DNA from: Paenibacillus fonticola DSM 21315
Lineage (GTDB): Bacteria; Bacillota; Bacilli; Paenibacillales; Paenibacillaceae
Assembly (NCBI RefSeq): GCF_000381905.1
Contig: NZ_KB907277.1
Span: 1-64,000, forward strand
Length of the DNA: 64,000 nt
Reading direction: 5' to 3'
The notes under the pieces were generated by a model, which worked only from the letters and a program-made list of their open reading frames with translations, ran no database searches and had not been told where the DNA came from. Both the position numbers and the translations under genes were made by a program. Positions 26,038 through 34,159 of the stretch are shown in pieces (position 1 is the first letter of the stretch; every line of letters starts with the position of its first letter).

Positions 26038-26385
26038 TCAGTTATTTCCCGCCGGAGACTCCGTGACACGGACCGGAACTTCACCCGGCTTATAAAGCCC
26101 ATACTTCTTCATGGCGATTTGTCCGATATACTCCGGATCTTGAAGCCGGCTAATTTCATATTCCAGCTGGCCCAGGCTCTGCTCGGCGGCCGTCATCTCG
26201 GTCCTCCGCTCATCGAGCTGCTGGGATTTGACACCGATCTCTCCCGATTGGGTTATAAAAGTATATCCTGCCCAACCGAGAAAAACGATCATGAACCCCG
26301 CCCACAGCCGAATACGCCGACGTGCCCCTGCACGTTGATTGGAAGCCTGACTTTTAGGATTGGATGATGATTTTGCTCCGTGCAT
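26038..26385 (-). CDS. divIC: Cell division protein DivIC (FtsB family)
   Basis: Small bitopic septal protein that works with FtsL and DivIB. About 115 residues: a basic N terminus (RAGARRRIR), one transmembrane helix (LWAGFMIVFLGWAGYTFI), then a coiled coil (KSQQLDERRTEMTAAEQSLGQ...) and the conserved DPEYIGQIAMKKYGLYKPGE motif. I chose ATG at 26385 because AGGGGG precedes it; upstream frame codons overlap yabQ. Sequence, length and place match DivIC. Confidence 0.93.
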   Translation of the reverse strand: MHGAKSSSNPKSQASNQRAGARRRIRLWAGFMIVFLGWAGYTFITQSGEIGVKSQQLDERRTEMTAAEQSLGQLEYEISRLQDPEYIGQIAMKKYGLYKPGEVPVRVTESPAGNN

Positions 26386-26402
26386 AGGGCACCCCCTGTC
26401 CA

Positions 26403-26972
26403 TCAATTTTTGTGGAACCAGCGCTTCCATACAGCCGCTATTTTGTCCCGTGTAGATTTCGTCATTTCATGAATTCTCAGCTTCACAAGTAAAGGCTTAA
26501 CAGCCCAAACGAATATTTTCCATAACGGAACAAGCGAGATACGCCCTAAAAATAGCAGTATGATCCAGACAAAACCAAGAAGCAGCCTGAATACTTTCAA
26601 TAACCATATTATCGGCGCGATAATTACAATCCTGAATACCCGCACCGATACCCGATAAATCTTTTTAACTATCCTCATTAACATTACCACAAAACGCGTT
26701 GTTATAACACTTAGGAGCAAAAAATAAATCCAAACGCCTATAAATAATCCAAAAAAAACATAGAAACGCAGTTCTCCCTGGTTGCTATGATACAGCATAC
26801 GAAATACGAAGACGGAGGCGGCCATCCAATAAAGCAAATCAAGCCCGTGTATGCTCCATCGGGGAAAACGGAGCTGTCCTGATACAACGCGATAGCTGTC
26901 GAAGACGATCCCTAATATCCCCCCGGATGCAGCCATCCATAAAAGGGTCGCCCATTGAACCTCCAAATTCAT
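26403..26972 (-). CDS. yabQ: Spore cortex biosynthesis protein YabQ
   Basis: 189-residue membrane protein with about five hydrophobic segments (LLWMAASGGILGIVFDSYRV, WMAASVFVFRMLYH, FYVFFGLFIGVWIYFLLL, IVIIAPIIWLLKVF, WIILLFLGRI) and basic tails. B. subtilis YabQ sits in the outer forespore membrane and is needed for cortex; role here is inferred from family and from yabP-yabQ-divIC order. ATG at 26972 overlaps the yabP stop (ATGA). Confidence 0.93.
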   Translation of the reverse strand: MNLEVQWATLLWMAASGGILGIVFDSYRVVSGQLRFPRWSIHGLDLLYWMAASVFVFRMLYHSNQGELRFYVFFGLFIGVWIYFLLLSVITTRFVVMLMRIVKKIYRVSVRVFRIVIIAPIIWLLKVFRLLLGFVWIILLFLGRISLVPLWKIFVWAVKPLLVKLRIHEMTKSTRDKIAAVWKRWFHKN

Positions 26973-27250
26973 CGGAACAGCTTGCCCAGCAGTCCTTTGC
27001 CGCCGGCTTGGGAACCGGGATCCAAATAAGAGAGTGAATTGACCTGACCCTCGATACTGACGAGCCCCTGCTCCAAATTTAAATTTTTAATATGTAAATT
27101 TTGGCCGCGAATCGTTAAATGCCCAAGCTCCGTCTGAAGCAGAAACTCCTCACTATCGAAACTCTCTACATTCAAGACACCTGTAATTTCCAGCAGCTTC
27201 CGCTGGAAGAGCCGGACTTCCTGCGCCTTCCCTTTATTATAATCCACCAT
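26969..27250 (-). CDS. yabP: Sporulation protein YabP
   Basis: 93 residues of the YabP/YqfC family, mostly beta (LLEITGVLNVESFDSEEFLLQTELGHLTIRGQNLHIKNLNLEQGLVSIEGQV). Made in the mother cell under SigE in B. subtilis and needed with YabQ for cortex formation. ATG at 27250 follows AAGGAGG. A terminator separates it from rqcP upstream, so yabP-yabQ-divIC is likely one unit. Confidence 0.94.
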   Translation of the reverse strand: MVDYNKGKAQEVRLFQRKLLEITGVLNVESFDSEEFLLQTELGHLTIRGQNLHIKNLNLEQGLVSIEGQVNSLSYLDPGSQAGGKGLLGKLFR

Positions 27251-27387
27251 GGCATGTACCCTCCTTCTTACTGATAGCTTATGGAGGGAGCCCTGACTTT
27301 AGAACCGTTACATCAGACAACGCTGAAGTTGACGCCATGCCTGGCGTATAAACCCCTTGCTTGCACATAGAAACTATACCTAGCACG

Positions 27388-27417
27388 TAAAAAGAAAACG
27401 GCGCCATAAGGCGCCGT
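27388..27417 (-). terminator. rqcP terminator
   Basis: ACGGCGCC/GGCGCCGT 8-bp perfect stem, four-base loop, then TTTCTTTTT on the minus strand. Confidence 0.9.
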
Positions 27418-27440
27418 AATTTCCTACAATCTAATCACGG

Positions 27441-27716
27441 TCATTCAAGAAAGTTGTCCTTCGGAATCGGCTCTTCCTTCACCAAGGTATATAGGGTGGA
27501 TGCCTCCTCCTTGCGGGTTGTCTCGGCCAGTCTCTCAACGCGTACGGTTACCAGCTTTTGGCCAAATTGAATCGTGATTTCATCCCCAACCTTCACGGAG
27601 GTGCTCGGTTTAGATTCACGTCCATTGACGAGAACTCTGCCCTGCTCGGAGACATCCTTGGCCACTGTACGCCGCTTGATCAGCCGCGACACTTTCAAGA
27701 ATTTATCGAGACGCAT
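27441..27716 (-). CDS. rqcP: S4-domain ribosome quality control protein RqcP
   Basis: 91-residue Hsp15-like S4 RNA-binding protein (MRLDKFLKVSRLIKRRTVAKDVSEQGRVLVNG...). RqcP (YabO) works with RqcH on split 50S subunits during alanine tailing of stalled chains. The ATG overlaps the HU stop codon by one base (TAATG), so translation is coupled. In B. subtilis no HU gene lies at this place. Confidence 0.94.
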   Translation of the reverse strand: MRLDKFLKVSRLIKRRTVAKDVSEQGRVLVNGRESKPSTSVKVGDEITIQFGQKLVTVRVERLAETTRKEEASTLYTLVKEEPIPKDNFLE

Positions 27717-27988
27717 TATTTTACAGCTTCTTTAAGTTTGTTACCCGCTTTGAAAGCTGGAACGTTGGATGCGGGAATTTCAATCGTTTTTCCAGTTTGC
27801 GGGTTGCGGCCCGTACGGCCGGAACGTTTACGAGTCTCGAACGTGCCAAAGCCGATTAGCTGTACTTTGTCTCCGTTAGCGAGAGCATCTGTAATTTCAC
27901 CAAGAAAACCGTTCAATACGGACTCAACGTCTTTCTTAGTTAAGCCGCTTTTGCTAGAAATGTTGTTGATCAGATCTGTTTTGTTCAT
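27716..27988 (-). CDS. hup: HU family DNA-binding protein
   Basis: 90-residue nucleoid protein with MNKTDLINNISSKSGLTKKDVESVLN, the GFGTFE turn and the beta-arm region RSGRTGRNPQTGKTIEIPASNVPAFKAG, all typical of HU. ATG at 27988 has GGGAGG eight bases upstream. Inserted between mazG and rqcP, unlike B. subtilis, where hbs is elsewhere; whether this is the only HU in the genome cannot be told. Confidence 0.96.
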   Translation of the reverse strand: MNKTDLINNISSKSGLTKKDVESVLNGFLGEITDALANGDKVQLIGFGTFETRKRSGRTGRNPQTGKTIEIPASNVPAFKAGNKLKEAVK

Positions 27989-28170
27989 CAATAATGCCTC
28001 CCAATAATAAAAGAAATGATGATATACGGCTCTGCCAAAGGCGTAATTACCTCAAGAAGTCGCCATACCTTTGTATGAGTATTCTTGCTTCATTTTAAAA
28101 ATCCTGCCCAAAACCGATAATTTTTTTTGTTTTTTTAACCAAAACACCGTTTATAAGCCAAAAGGCCCAT

Positions 28171-29673
28171 TTATGTCTGTCGTTCGGCCCCTTTCGCCTC
28201 GTCCCAATAAACGTCCATTTCGGAAAGTGAACTCGTAGCCAACGTCTTTCCAGATTCTTTAAGCCTTTTCTCGACATATTCGAAACGCCGGATAAATTTA
28301 CGAATAGTCAGGGAGAGTGCTTCCTCGGGATCAGCGCCGATGAACCGGGCGGCATTGACGACGGAGAACAACACATCCCCGAGCTCCAAAGCCTGCTCCT
28401 TTGCGTCCTGCCCCTTCTCAACCGACTCCTTCAGCTCGGCTAGCTCCTCCTCGATTTTTGCCCAAACGCCGGAAATATCCTCCCAGTCAAACCCGGCTTT
28501 GGCCGCCTTTTTCTGCAGCTTATACGCCTTCATTAAGGCCGGCAAATCACGGGGTACGCCGCTAAGCGCCGACTGCTCCTCCGGCTGAATCCCTTTGCGG
28601 CGCTTTTCCTCCGCTTTCATCGCTTCCCAGTTGTTCAAGGCAGCTTCGGCGTCTTTAGCCCCAAGCTCGCCAAAAACATGGGGGTGACGATAGATCAATT
28701 TCTCATTGAGGCTCTGGATGACATCATAAGCGGTAAACGTCCCCGTCTCCTCTTCCATCTGCGAATGAAGCATGACCTGCAGGAGCAGGTCCCCGAGCTC
28801 TTCCTGCATATGATCTGGATCGTCCTCATCGATTGTTTCCAGCACCTCGTATGTTTCTTCAATGAGGTTTTTGCGGATCGACTGATGCGTTTGCTCGCGG
28901 TCCCATGGGCATCCGTCCGGGCTTCGCAGGATCGCCACGATTTCATGCAGCCGCTGGAAGCTGCGATTACGCAGCCCCTCGTCCTGACTGGCTGGAATGT
29001 AAATCAGGGACAAGTTGCCATAGCCAGCCACCCGGTCGAGCTCAAACAGCGGAACCCGGACAATGCTCTCCTGTCCTTTTACCCCAAGGGCGTGGCCAAT
29101 AATCACTTCGTAGTCATCCGGATACATTTCCATGAGGCTCAGCTTGACCTCCGATGCCGTAAAGGCGTCGTATACTTGTCCAATGAGCGTGTGTACCCGC
29201 GGATCAACCATTGCAGCCGCCACATCGGAAGCGTCGAGCAATTGAAAGCCCTCGATCGGATCAAAGCCAAGCCGGACAAAGGCCTCGTCCAGGAAGCTCT
29301 CTCCACCGTACACCTGAAGCGCGATGCCTTCCTCCGGGCAGCGGCGCCGCAATATTTGTACCGTTGCTTCGGCTACCATCGGGTGTCCGGGAACCGCATA
29401 TAGTATTTCTTGTCCATCCGGCCCAGCCAGCGCATGCGCAAGGAGCCTTGCAACAATTTCCTCATATACGGAAGGAAAATCTTCCTGCTGCTCGTACACT
29501 TCATCGAACGACTCGAAGCGGACGCCTTCCTCCGCCTCAAGCCACGATACGACCGGATGATCCTTCGTGCGGACGTACCGCGGTGCTGCCGTTTTTAGCC
29601 GCTTCATTATTCCCAGGGTCAATTGATCCGGATCCCCTGAACCCAGTCCAACGACCGTAATCGCTGCGCTCAT
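28171..29673 (-). CDS. mazG: Tetrapyrrole methylase / MazG nucleotide pyrophosphohydrolase fusion
   Basis: About 500 residues: an N-terminal SAM-dependent methylase domain (ITVVGLGSGDPDQLTLG, AVPGHPMVAEATVQIL, residues ~1-220) and a C-terminal duplicated MazG domain (CPWDREQTHQSIRKNLIEETYEVLE, EELGDLLLQVMLHSQMEEE). Equivalent to B. subtilis YabN. MazG hydrolyses noncanonical NTPs; the methylase substrate is unknown. ATG at 29673 or GTG at 29685 are both possible starts after AGGAGAG. Confidence 0.93.
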   Translation of the reverse strand: MSAAITVVGLGSGDPDQLTLGIMKRLKTAAPRYVRTKDHPVVSWLEAEEGVRFESFDEVYEQQEDFPSVYEEIVARLLAHALAGPDGQEILYAVPGHPMVAEATVQILRRRCPEEGIALQVYGGESFLDEAFVRLGFDPIEGFQLLDASDVAAAMVDPRVHTLIGQVYDAFTASEVKLSLMEMYPDDYEVIIGHALGVKGQESIVRVPLFELDRVAGYGNLSLIYIPASQDEGLRNRSFQRLHEIVAILRSPDGCPWDREQTHQSIRKNLIEETYEVLETIDEDDPDHMQEELGDLLLQVMLHSQMEEETGTFTAYDVIQSLNEKLIYRHPHVFGELGAKDAEAALNNWEAMKAEEKRRKGIQPEEQSALSGVPRDLPALMKAYKLQKKAAKAGFDWEDISGVWAKIEEELAELKESVEKGQDAKEQALELGDVLFSVVNAARFIGADPEEALSLTIRKFIRRFEYVEKRLKESGKTLATSSLSEMDVYWDEAKGAERQT

Positions 29674-30078
29674 CGCTTTGCTCACTCTCCTGTTCTATAC
29701 AAGGGGTTGAAATCCATTAATCATTCTATAACTATACCACCGAAAGGCTGGAGATTAAAAATTTTCCAGCGGCCAGGCTGTTAGATCAGGACAGCGGATA
29801 TGGCCGATAACAGGCCACCGCTTTATACTGAGGGCTCCGTGGACCGTATCCAACCTGCCTCCGTGGACAGACCCTTTCGCGACCTAGCGCTGGATAGCCT
29901 CTTCGCTGGCGTAGCGTTGTAGGGCAGACTGTAGTGGGCGCTGAGGCTGCAGGATAAATTCACCACGCTAGCGCGGTGTTGTAGAGCATACCTTTGGCGG
30001 GTGCTGGGGCTGCTGACTGGCCCCTTTTGCCAGGCGAGCGATCTGCTGCGGCGCAAGCCTCCTCGCAGGCGCGGCGCC
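29674..30078. other. Intergenic region between yabM and mazG, no gene seen
   Basis: About 400 bases that become GC-rich toward yabM. There is a short palindrome (CACCACGCTAGCGCGGTG, about 29961-29978) and loosely repeated GCGCTGG/GTAGCGTTGTAG words. I see no convincing coding frame, promoter or terminator. Confidence 0.4.
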
Positions 30079-31743
30079 TTATGCAAGCAGCCGCAGCCTG
30101 CGCAGCGCCTTATGCAGCCGCGGCATGGCGCGCAGCACCGCTGCCAGCTCGGCCGCGCTGAGCAGCCGCAGGCGCAGCACCGCCGCCGCGAACACGGCTG
30201 CGCCGCCCGCCACGCCGAGCAAGCTCTCGGCGGCGGCGGCAAGGCGGCCGTGGCCCAGCGGCAGCGCGCCAGCGGCGAGGCGCACGAGCAGCACGGCGCA
30301 CGCCATGGCGAGCAGCGCTGCGACCGGGCGCAGCCATGCGCCGCGCGGGCGCCGGGCGAGGCCGCCGCGCCGCACGAGCAGCGCCAGGTTGAGCGCGGCG
30401 GCGGCGCTGTAAGCGGCGATGCCGGCGATGGCGGCGCCTGTGATGCCGAGCGGCGGCACGAGCAGCGCGTTCAGCGCGGTCTTGAGCGCGGCGGCGGCGA
30501 GCAGGTGCAGCGCAGGCGCGCGGACATGGCCGAGCCCTTGCAGCAGCGCCGCAGTCACGGCAACGAGTGCGCCGGGCGCCGCCGTCCAAGCGATCCACGC
30601 TAGCGTTGCGCTGCCGGTGGCATCCTCATACAGCATCACGTTAATCGGCTTTGCCAGCAGGGCAAGGCCGGCCGATGCGGCCAAACCGATCAGCCCGAAC
30701 CAGCGGAGAGCCACAGTTATTTGCTGCTGTATCCCTTCCCCGTCACCCTTTATCTTCAGTTCCGTCAAAGCGGGGATAAACAGCACCGAGAGCGAAGAGG
30801 CCAGCATCGTAATGAGCTGAACGAGCGGAATCCCGCGATTATACACGCCCACCTCCACCATAGCCTGTAATTCATCCAAGGTTCGCATTTGCAGCAATCT
30901 GGGGAGTGTAAATGTATCGACCAGACTAATCAGCGGAATGGCCAAGGCTGCGAGACAAACCGGAATCGCATAAGCGAGCATCGAAAGCAGCAGCCTAGCT
31001 CCGCTATTCTCCTCCAAGGAGGAGATCCGGACTATGTGCTCCTGCCCAGTGCTGGCAGCTGTAGCTGCGTTGGATGTTGGTCTTGGTTTGAGACCGCGCC
31101 GCCAGTACAGCAGCATCACGAGGAGCCCGGCTGCTCCCCCCGCGGCTGAACCGGCAAAAGCTCCTCCCGCGATCACATCATCCGCGGCCCCCTGCCCGGT
31201 CAAATAAATGAGCAGCACAATCATGACCGCTACGCGTATGGCTTGCTCTGTAACTTGAGATACCGCCGTTGGCACCATATCCTGCAATCCCTGGTAATAC
31301 CCGCGTATGGCCGCGCTAAGCGGAATGAACAGCAAGGCAGGAGCCGCGCTCTGTAGTGCAGGAATTAGCTGGCTGCTGCCGATCGCCTTCGATAATAACG
31401 GGGCGCCGAAATATAGCACGGCGAATCCAGCGAGCCCCAGCACCCCCATAACAAGGCTGGCCATGCGCAGCACAGCCCGCTTACCGGCTTCTTCTCCGCT
31501 TACATGGCGCTCAGCAACAAATTTGGAGATCGCCGTTGGAAATCCGGCCGTGGCCAGCGTAATGATCATCATATAAAACGGGTAGACGGTATTATAAATA
31601 CCAAACACCCCGTCTCCTCCTATATTCTGCAAAGGGATTTTCTGCAGCGTTCCCAGCAGCTTGGTCACGACAGCCGCTATGGCCAGTACGGCCGCACCCT
31701 TAAGCAGTTTGGAGGAAGGGGATTCGTTTCTGTCATCCTTCAT
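30079..31743 (-). CDS. yabM: MOP-superfamily flippase-like membrane protein (YabM/SpoVB family)
   Basis: About 554 residues with 12-14 hydrophobic segments, MATE/MurJ-like fold: KLLKGAAVLAIAAVVTKLLG at the N terminus, then PLQNIGGDGVFGIYNTVYPFY and ALQSAAPALLFIPLSAAIRGYYQGLQDMVPTA. SpoVB, MurJ (YtgP) and YabM belong to this family and move lipid-linked sugars. From about residue 385 on (30079-30600) the gene is extremely GC- and Ala-rich, with codon use unlike its first two thirds. ATG at 31743; GTG 31749 is an alternative. Confidence 0.88.
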   Translation of the reverse strand: MKDDRNESPSSKLLKGAAVLAIAAVVTKLLGTLQKIPLQNIGGDGVFGIYNTVYPFYMMIITLATAGFPTAISKFVAERHVSGEEAGKRAVLRMASLVMGVLGLAGFAVLYFGAPLLSKAIGSSQLIPALQSAAPALLFIPLSAAIRGYYQGLQDMVPTAVSQVTEQAIRVAVMIVLLIYLTGQGAADDVIAGGAFAGSAAGGAAGLLVMLLYWRRGLKPRPTSNAATAASTGQEHIVRISSLEENSGARLLLSMLAYAIPVCLAALAIPLISLVDTFTLPRLLQMRTLDELQAMVEVGVYNRGIPLVQLITMLASSLSVLFIPALTELKIKGDGEGIQQQITVALRWFGLIGLAASAGLALLAKPINVMLYEDATGSATLAWIAWTAAPGALVAVTAALLQGLGHVRAPALHLLAAAALKTALNALLVPPLGITGAAIAGIAAYSAAAALNLALLVRRGGLARRPRGAWLRPVAALLAMACAVLLVRLAAGALPLGHGRLAAAAESLLGVAGGAAVFAAAVLRLRLLSAAELAAVLRAMPRLHKALRRLRLLA

Positions 31744-32028
31744 AAGCACCCTACTTTATTGTTGAAAATAAACATCAGGTACCATTATATGACGATTTCA
31801 CGCCCGATTAAAGTCAGGCACAGTTCACCTGCTGGTCGACCGACCGCCGTCATGCAGCGAAGCACCGCGCGCTGGGAGCTGCGCGCAGTGACAGCAGCTG
31901 CCATAAAGCATCATGGCAATACTGCAGAGAAAGAGAAAGTCCCTCATATAACATACATGGGCAAAATCAAAAGACGGCAAAAGGCAATACTAGCAGTCGG
32001 CTTCCTGCCGGCTTGAGCCCCTTGTCCC
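31744..32028. other. Intergenic region between spoVT and yabM
   Basis: Holds the second copy of a 28-bp palindromic element (31863-31890). I see no coding frame with a ribosome site and no clear promoter. Confidence 0.4.
31863..31890 (+). repeat. 28-bp palindromic element, copy 2
   Basis: CACCGCGCGCTGGGAGCTGC plus GCGCAGTG; it differs from the copy at 641-668 (opposite strand) at two of 28 positions. GCGCGC arms make a hairpin on either strand. Confidence 0.55.
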
Positions 32029-32086
32029 TAACAAACAAACTCCCGCCTGCCCGTTAAACAGTTTGGACCGTTTTCGGCAGCGGGAG
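32029..32086 (-). terminator. spoVT terminator
   Basis: CTCCCGC...GGCGGGAG arms with inner pairing and a TTTGTTTG tail on the minus strand, 38 bp after spoVT. Confidence 0.75.
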
Positions 32087-32123
32087 ATTGATAAAATTTC
32101 ATGGGAGGATGTTAGGGTGCTTA

Positions 32124-32666
32124 CTATTGTTCCATTTGCTTGCCGAGAAACCCGGCAGCGGTCTCAGCCATTTTGGATTCAAGCTCTGACATTTTGACGC
32201 CCTCATCCTTATTCAGCAAGACGACCGTACCGATCGGGTCGCCGCTCGAAATGATCGGAGCGATAACAAAAGAAGAGATGGTTTCAGGGTGATCCTTATG
32301 AATTTCATAACTTCCGCTGTTCGTCTCCAGCAAAATTTTACGCCCATCCATACTGCCTTCCAGGAGTGAACTGATCTGCTTATCCAGGTACTCTTTCTTC
32401 GAAGCACCAGCTACAGCGATCATCGTGTCCCGATCGGAAATTAGGGTAATATGACCAGTGCTCTCATACAGCGATTCAGCATATTCTTTAGCGAAATCGC
32501 CTAACTCTCCGATCGGCGAATATTTCTTCAGAATCACTTCACCATCGCGATCCACAAAAATTTCCAGCGGATCTCCTTCTCTAATCCGCAAAGTGCGGCG
32601 AATTTCCTTTGGGATAACTACCCGTCCCAGATCATCAATACGGCGTACAATTCCAGTAGCTTTCAT
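32124..32666 (-). CDS. spoVT: Stage V sporulation protein T
   Basis: Forespore regulator that tunes SigG genes. 180 residues: N-terminal AbrB-type swapped-hairpin DNA-binding domain (MKATGIVRRIDDLGRVVIPKEIRRTLRIREGDPLEIFVD) and a C-terminal GAF-like domain (~residues 55-178). Full length. Lies between yabM and the mfd region as in B. subtilis, with the prsA-like gene inserted before it. Confidence 0.97.
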   Translation of the reverse strand: MKATGIVRRIDDLGRVVIPKEIRRTLRIREGDPLEIFVDRDGEVILKKYSPIGELGDFAKEYAESLYESTGHITLISDRDTMIAVAGASKKEYLDKQISSLLEGSMDGRKILLETNSGSYEIHKDHPETISSFVIAPIISSGDPIGTVVLLNKDEGVKMSELESKMAETAAGFLGKQMEQ

Positions 32667-32917
32667 ATCACATGTTGCCCCGCTTTCTTAAGAAGTTTTA
32701 ACTACTGATTCCATAAATGTTCCTCTGCTCTGGTGAGCTTTATTACAAAAGTCTGCAGCTTGCAGACGATTTGCCTCCCCTTGCTTCTGTACGGCAGCCT
32801 GCGATGTTTGTCTATAATAAAGGGATGTCGGTGAAGTGATTCTGACCATAGTATTCATCCCTTTCCAGTACCTTATTCATACGATTTATGTGCATCATTC
32901 GCGGGAAATAGGAATTG
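32667..32917. other. Intergenic region upstream of spoVT
   Basis: Expected to hold the spoVT promoter. I could not find a clean SigG consensus, though a GCAGAGGAACATTTATGG stretch lies in the right place. No gene seen. Confidence 0.3.
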
Positions 32918-32951
32918 GGAAAAGAAAGCAGCGCGAATAAATTCGCGCTGC
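32918..32951 (-). terminator. Terminator after the prsA-like gene
   Basis: GCAGCGCGAAT/ATTCGCGCTGC stem and TTTCTTTTCC tail on the minus strand. Confidence 0.88.
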
Positions 32952-32959
32952 CGCCTTCA

Positions 32960-33000
32960 GATATAGACTTGAGGAAACCTGATATAGACTTGGGAAACTG
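32960..33000 (-). repeat. 21-bp tandem repeat after the prsA-like gene
   Basis: The unit GATATAGACTTGAGGAAACC (plus strand) recurs with period 21 at 32960 and 32981, the second slightly changed, between the stop codon and the terminator. Confidence 0.6.
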
Positions 33001-33007
33001 TACCAAC

Positions 33008-34159
33008 CTACTTCGATTGGTTCCCTTCACCTTCCGTACTGTTGCTGCCGGCCGCTCCGGCATTGCCGCTGCTGCCAGTACCCGTATCTGATTCTTTCGA
33101 GTCTGTGCCTGCGTTGCCTTCACTTGCCGGTGGCGTCGCCGCTCCGTTGTCAGTATCCTTGTTGTCCTCGATCTTAGGCAGATCAATATTCTTAATGAGC
33201 TTCTCCAAATCGTTGGCCATGAACTCGTCCAGCTTGGTCATACCGGCGTAGTCCTTAAACATATCCTTCTCTTCCTGGGTTAAATCCTCATACTTCTTCT
33301 CGGTACGCGACTCCACCACCATAACATGGTAGCCATGGTCCGTCTCGAACGGTTCGCTGATTTCATTAATCTTCAGCGTCAGAGCCTTCTCCTGGAATTC
33401 CGGCACCCATTGACTAACTATTTGATCTTCATATAAGCCGCCGTTATCCTTGGAGCCCGGATCTTCGGAATACTGTTTAGCCAAAGCAGCAAAATCTTCC
33501 CCTTTGTCCAGCTTGGCCTTAATGTCCTGGGCCAGCTTCAACGCCTCTTCCTTACTGCGCTTCTCCTTGCCTTCGCCGTCTGTCAGCCGGATCAAAATAT
33601 GCCGGACAGTGGCTTTCGTATATCTATCCTTAACCGCGTCAAATTCAGCCTTGATATCGTCCTCAGTAACGTTCGCCGTTTGGCTTGCCACCACCGTGAA
33701 AGCACGGATCAGGTAGTCCTTCAGTTCTTTCTCGGTTACGTTCTGGGCTTTGAGTATTTCTTTGAAATTAGCGTCTCCGCCAACTTGCTGCTTAATCGAC
33801 TTGATCTGCTCTTCCCCGGACTTCTTGCCTTCTTTCTTGGCCTTGTCGTCCGCTTTATCAAACAAGTATTCGTAGCTGATTGCCTGTTTTACCAGAAACT
33901 CCTGAAAGCCTTCCATTTGCATGAGCTGTTCCATTTGCGGTTGAAGTACTTTTATGACACGCAGCTCGAGGTCGAATTCCTTCTCGGTGATCTCCCCGCC
34001 TTCGTATGTCGCAACCGCTGTCGCTGTACCTTCCCCACCATTTGCAGCGTTCTTATCCTTGTCTTCCTTTTTCCCGCATGCGGTTAACATGGAAAGCGTG
34101 AGCACCGCCACAACTGCGATTAACAGCGTCTTCCAGGATCGTGATTTACTTCGAGACAT
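33008..34159 (-). CDS. PrsA-like peptidyl-prolyl cis-trans isomerase lipoprotein
   Basis: 383 residues. A signal peptide with lipobox LTAC (Cys at residue 28) anchors it to the outer face of the membrane. A SurA/trigger-like N-terminal region (~60-170) precedes a parvulin PpiC domain (~185-285; RHILIRL, YSEDPGSKDNGGLYE, VPEFQEKALTLK, PFETDHGYHVMVV). The tail after ~330 is a low-complexity Ser/Gly/Asn/Thr/Glu linker. ATG at 34159 overlaps the mfd end by 14 bases. Likely a foldase for secreted proteins. B. subtilis has no such gene between mfd and spoVT. Confidence 0.92.
   Translation of the reverse strand: MSRSKSRSWKTLLIAVVAVLTLSMLTACGKKEDKDKNAANGGEGTATAVATYEGGEITEKEFDLELRVIKVLQPQMEQLMQMEGFQEFLVKQAISYEYLFDKADDKAKKEGKKSGEEQIKSIKQQVGGDANFKEILKAQNVTEKELKDYLIRAFTVVASQTANVTEDDIKAEFDAVKDRYTKATVRHILIRLTDGEGKEKRSKEEALKLAQDIKAKLDKGEDFAALAKQYSEDPGSKDNGGLYEDQIVSQWVPEFQEKALTLKINEISEPFETDHGYHVMVVESRTEKKYEDLTQEEKDMFKDYAGMTKLDEFMANDLEKLIKNIDLPKIEDNKDTDNGAATPPASEGNAGTDSKESDTGTGSSGNAGAAGSNSTEGEGNQSK

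Noticed and set aside
29823..30603. Long Arg/Ala-rich frames on both strands over the yabM 3' end
   Set aside because: High GC removes stop codons; only the 30079-31743 frame continues a membrane protein with family motifs.
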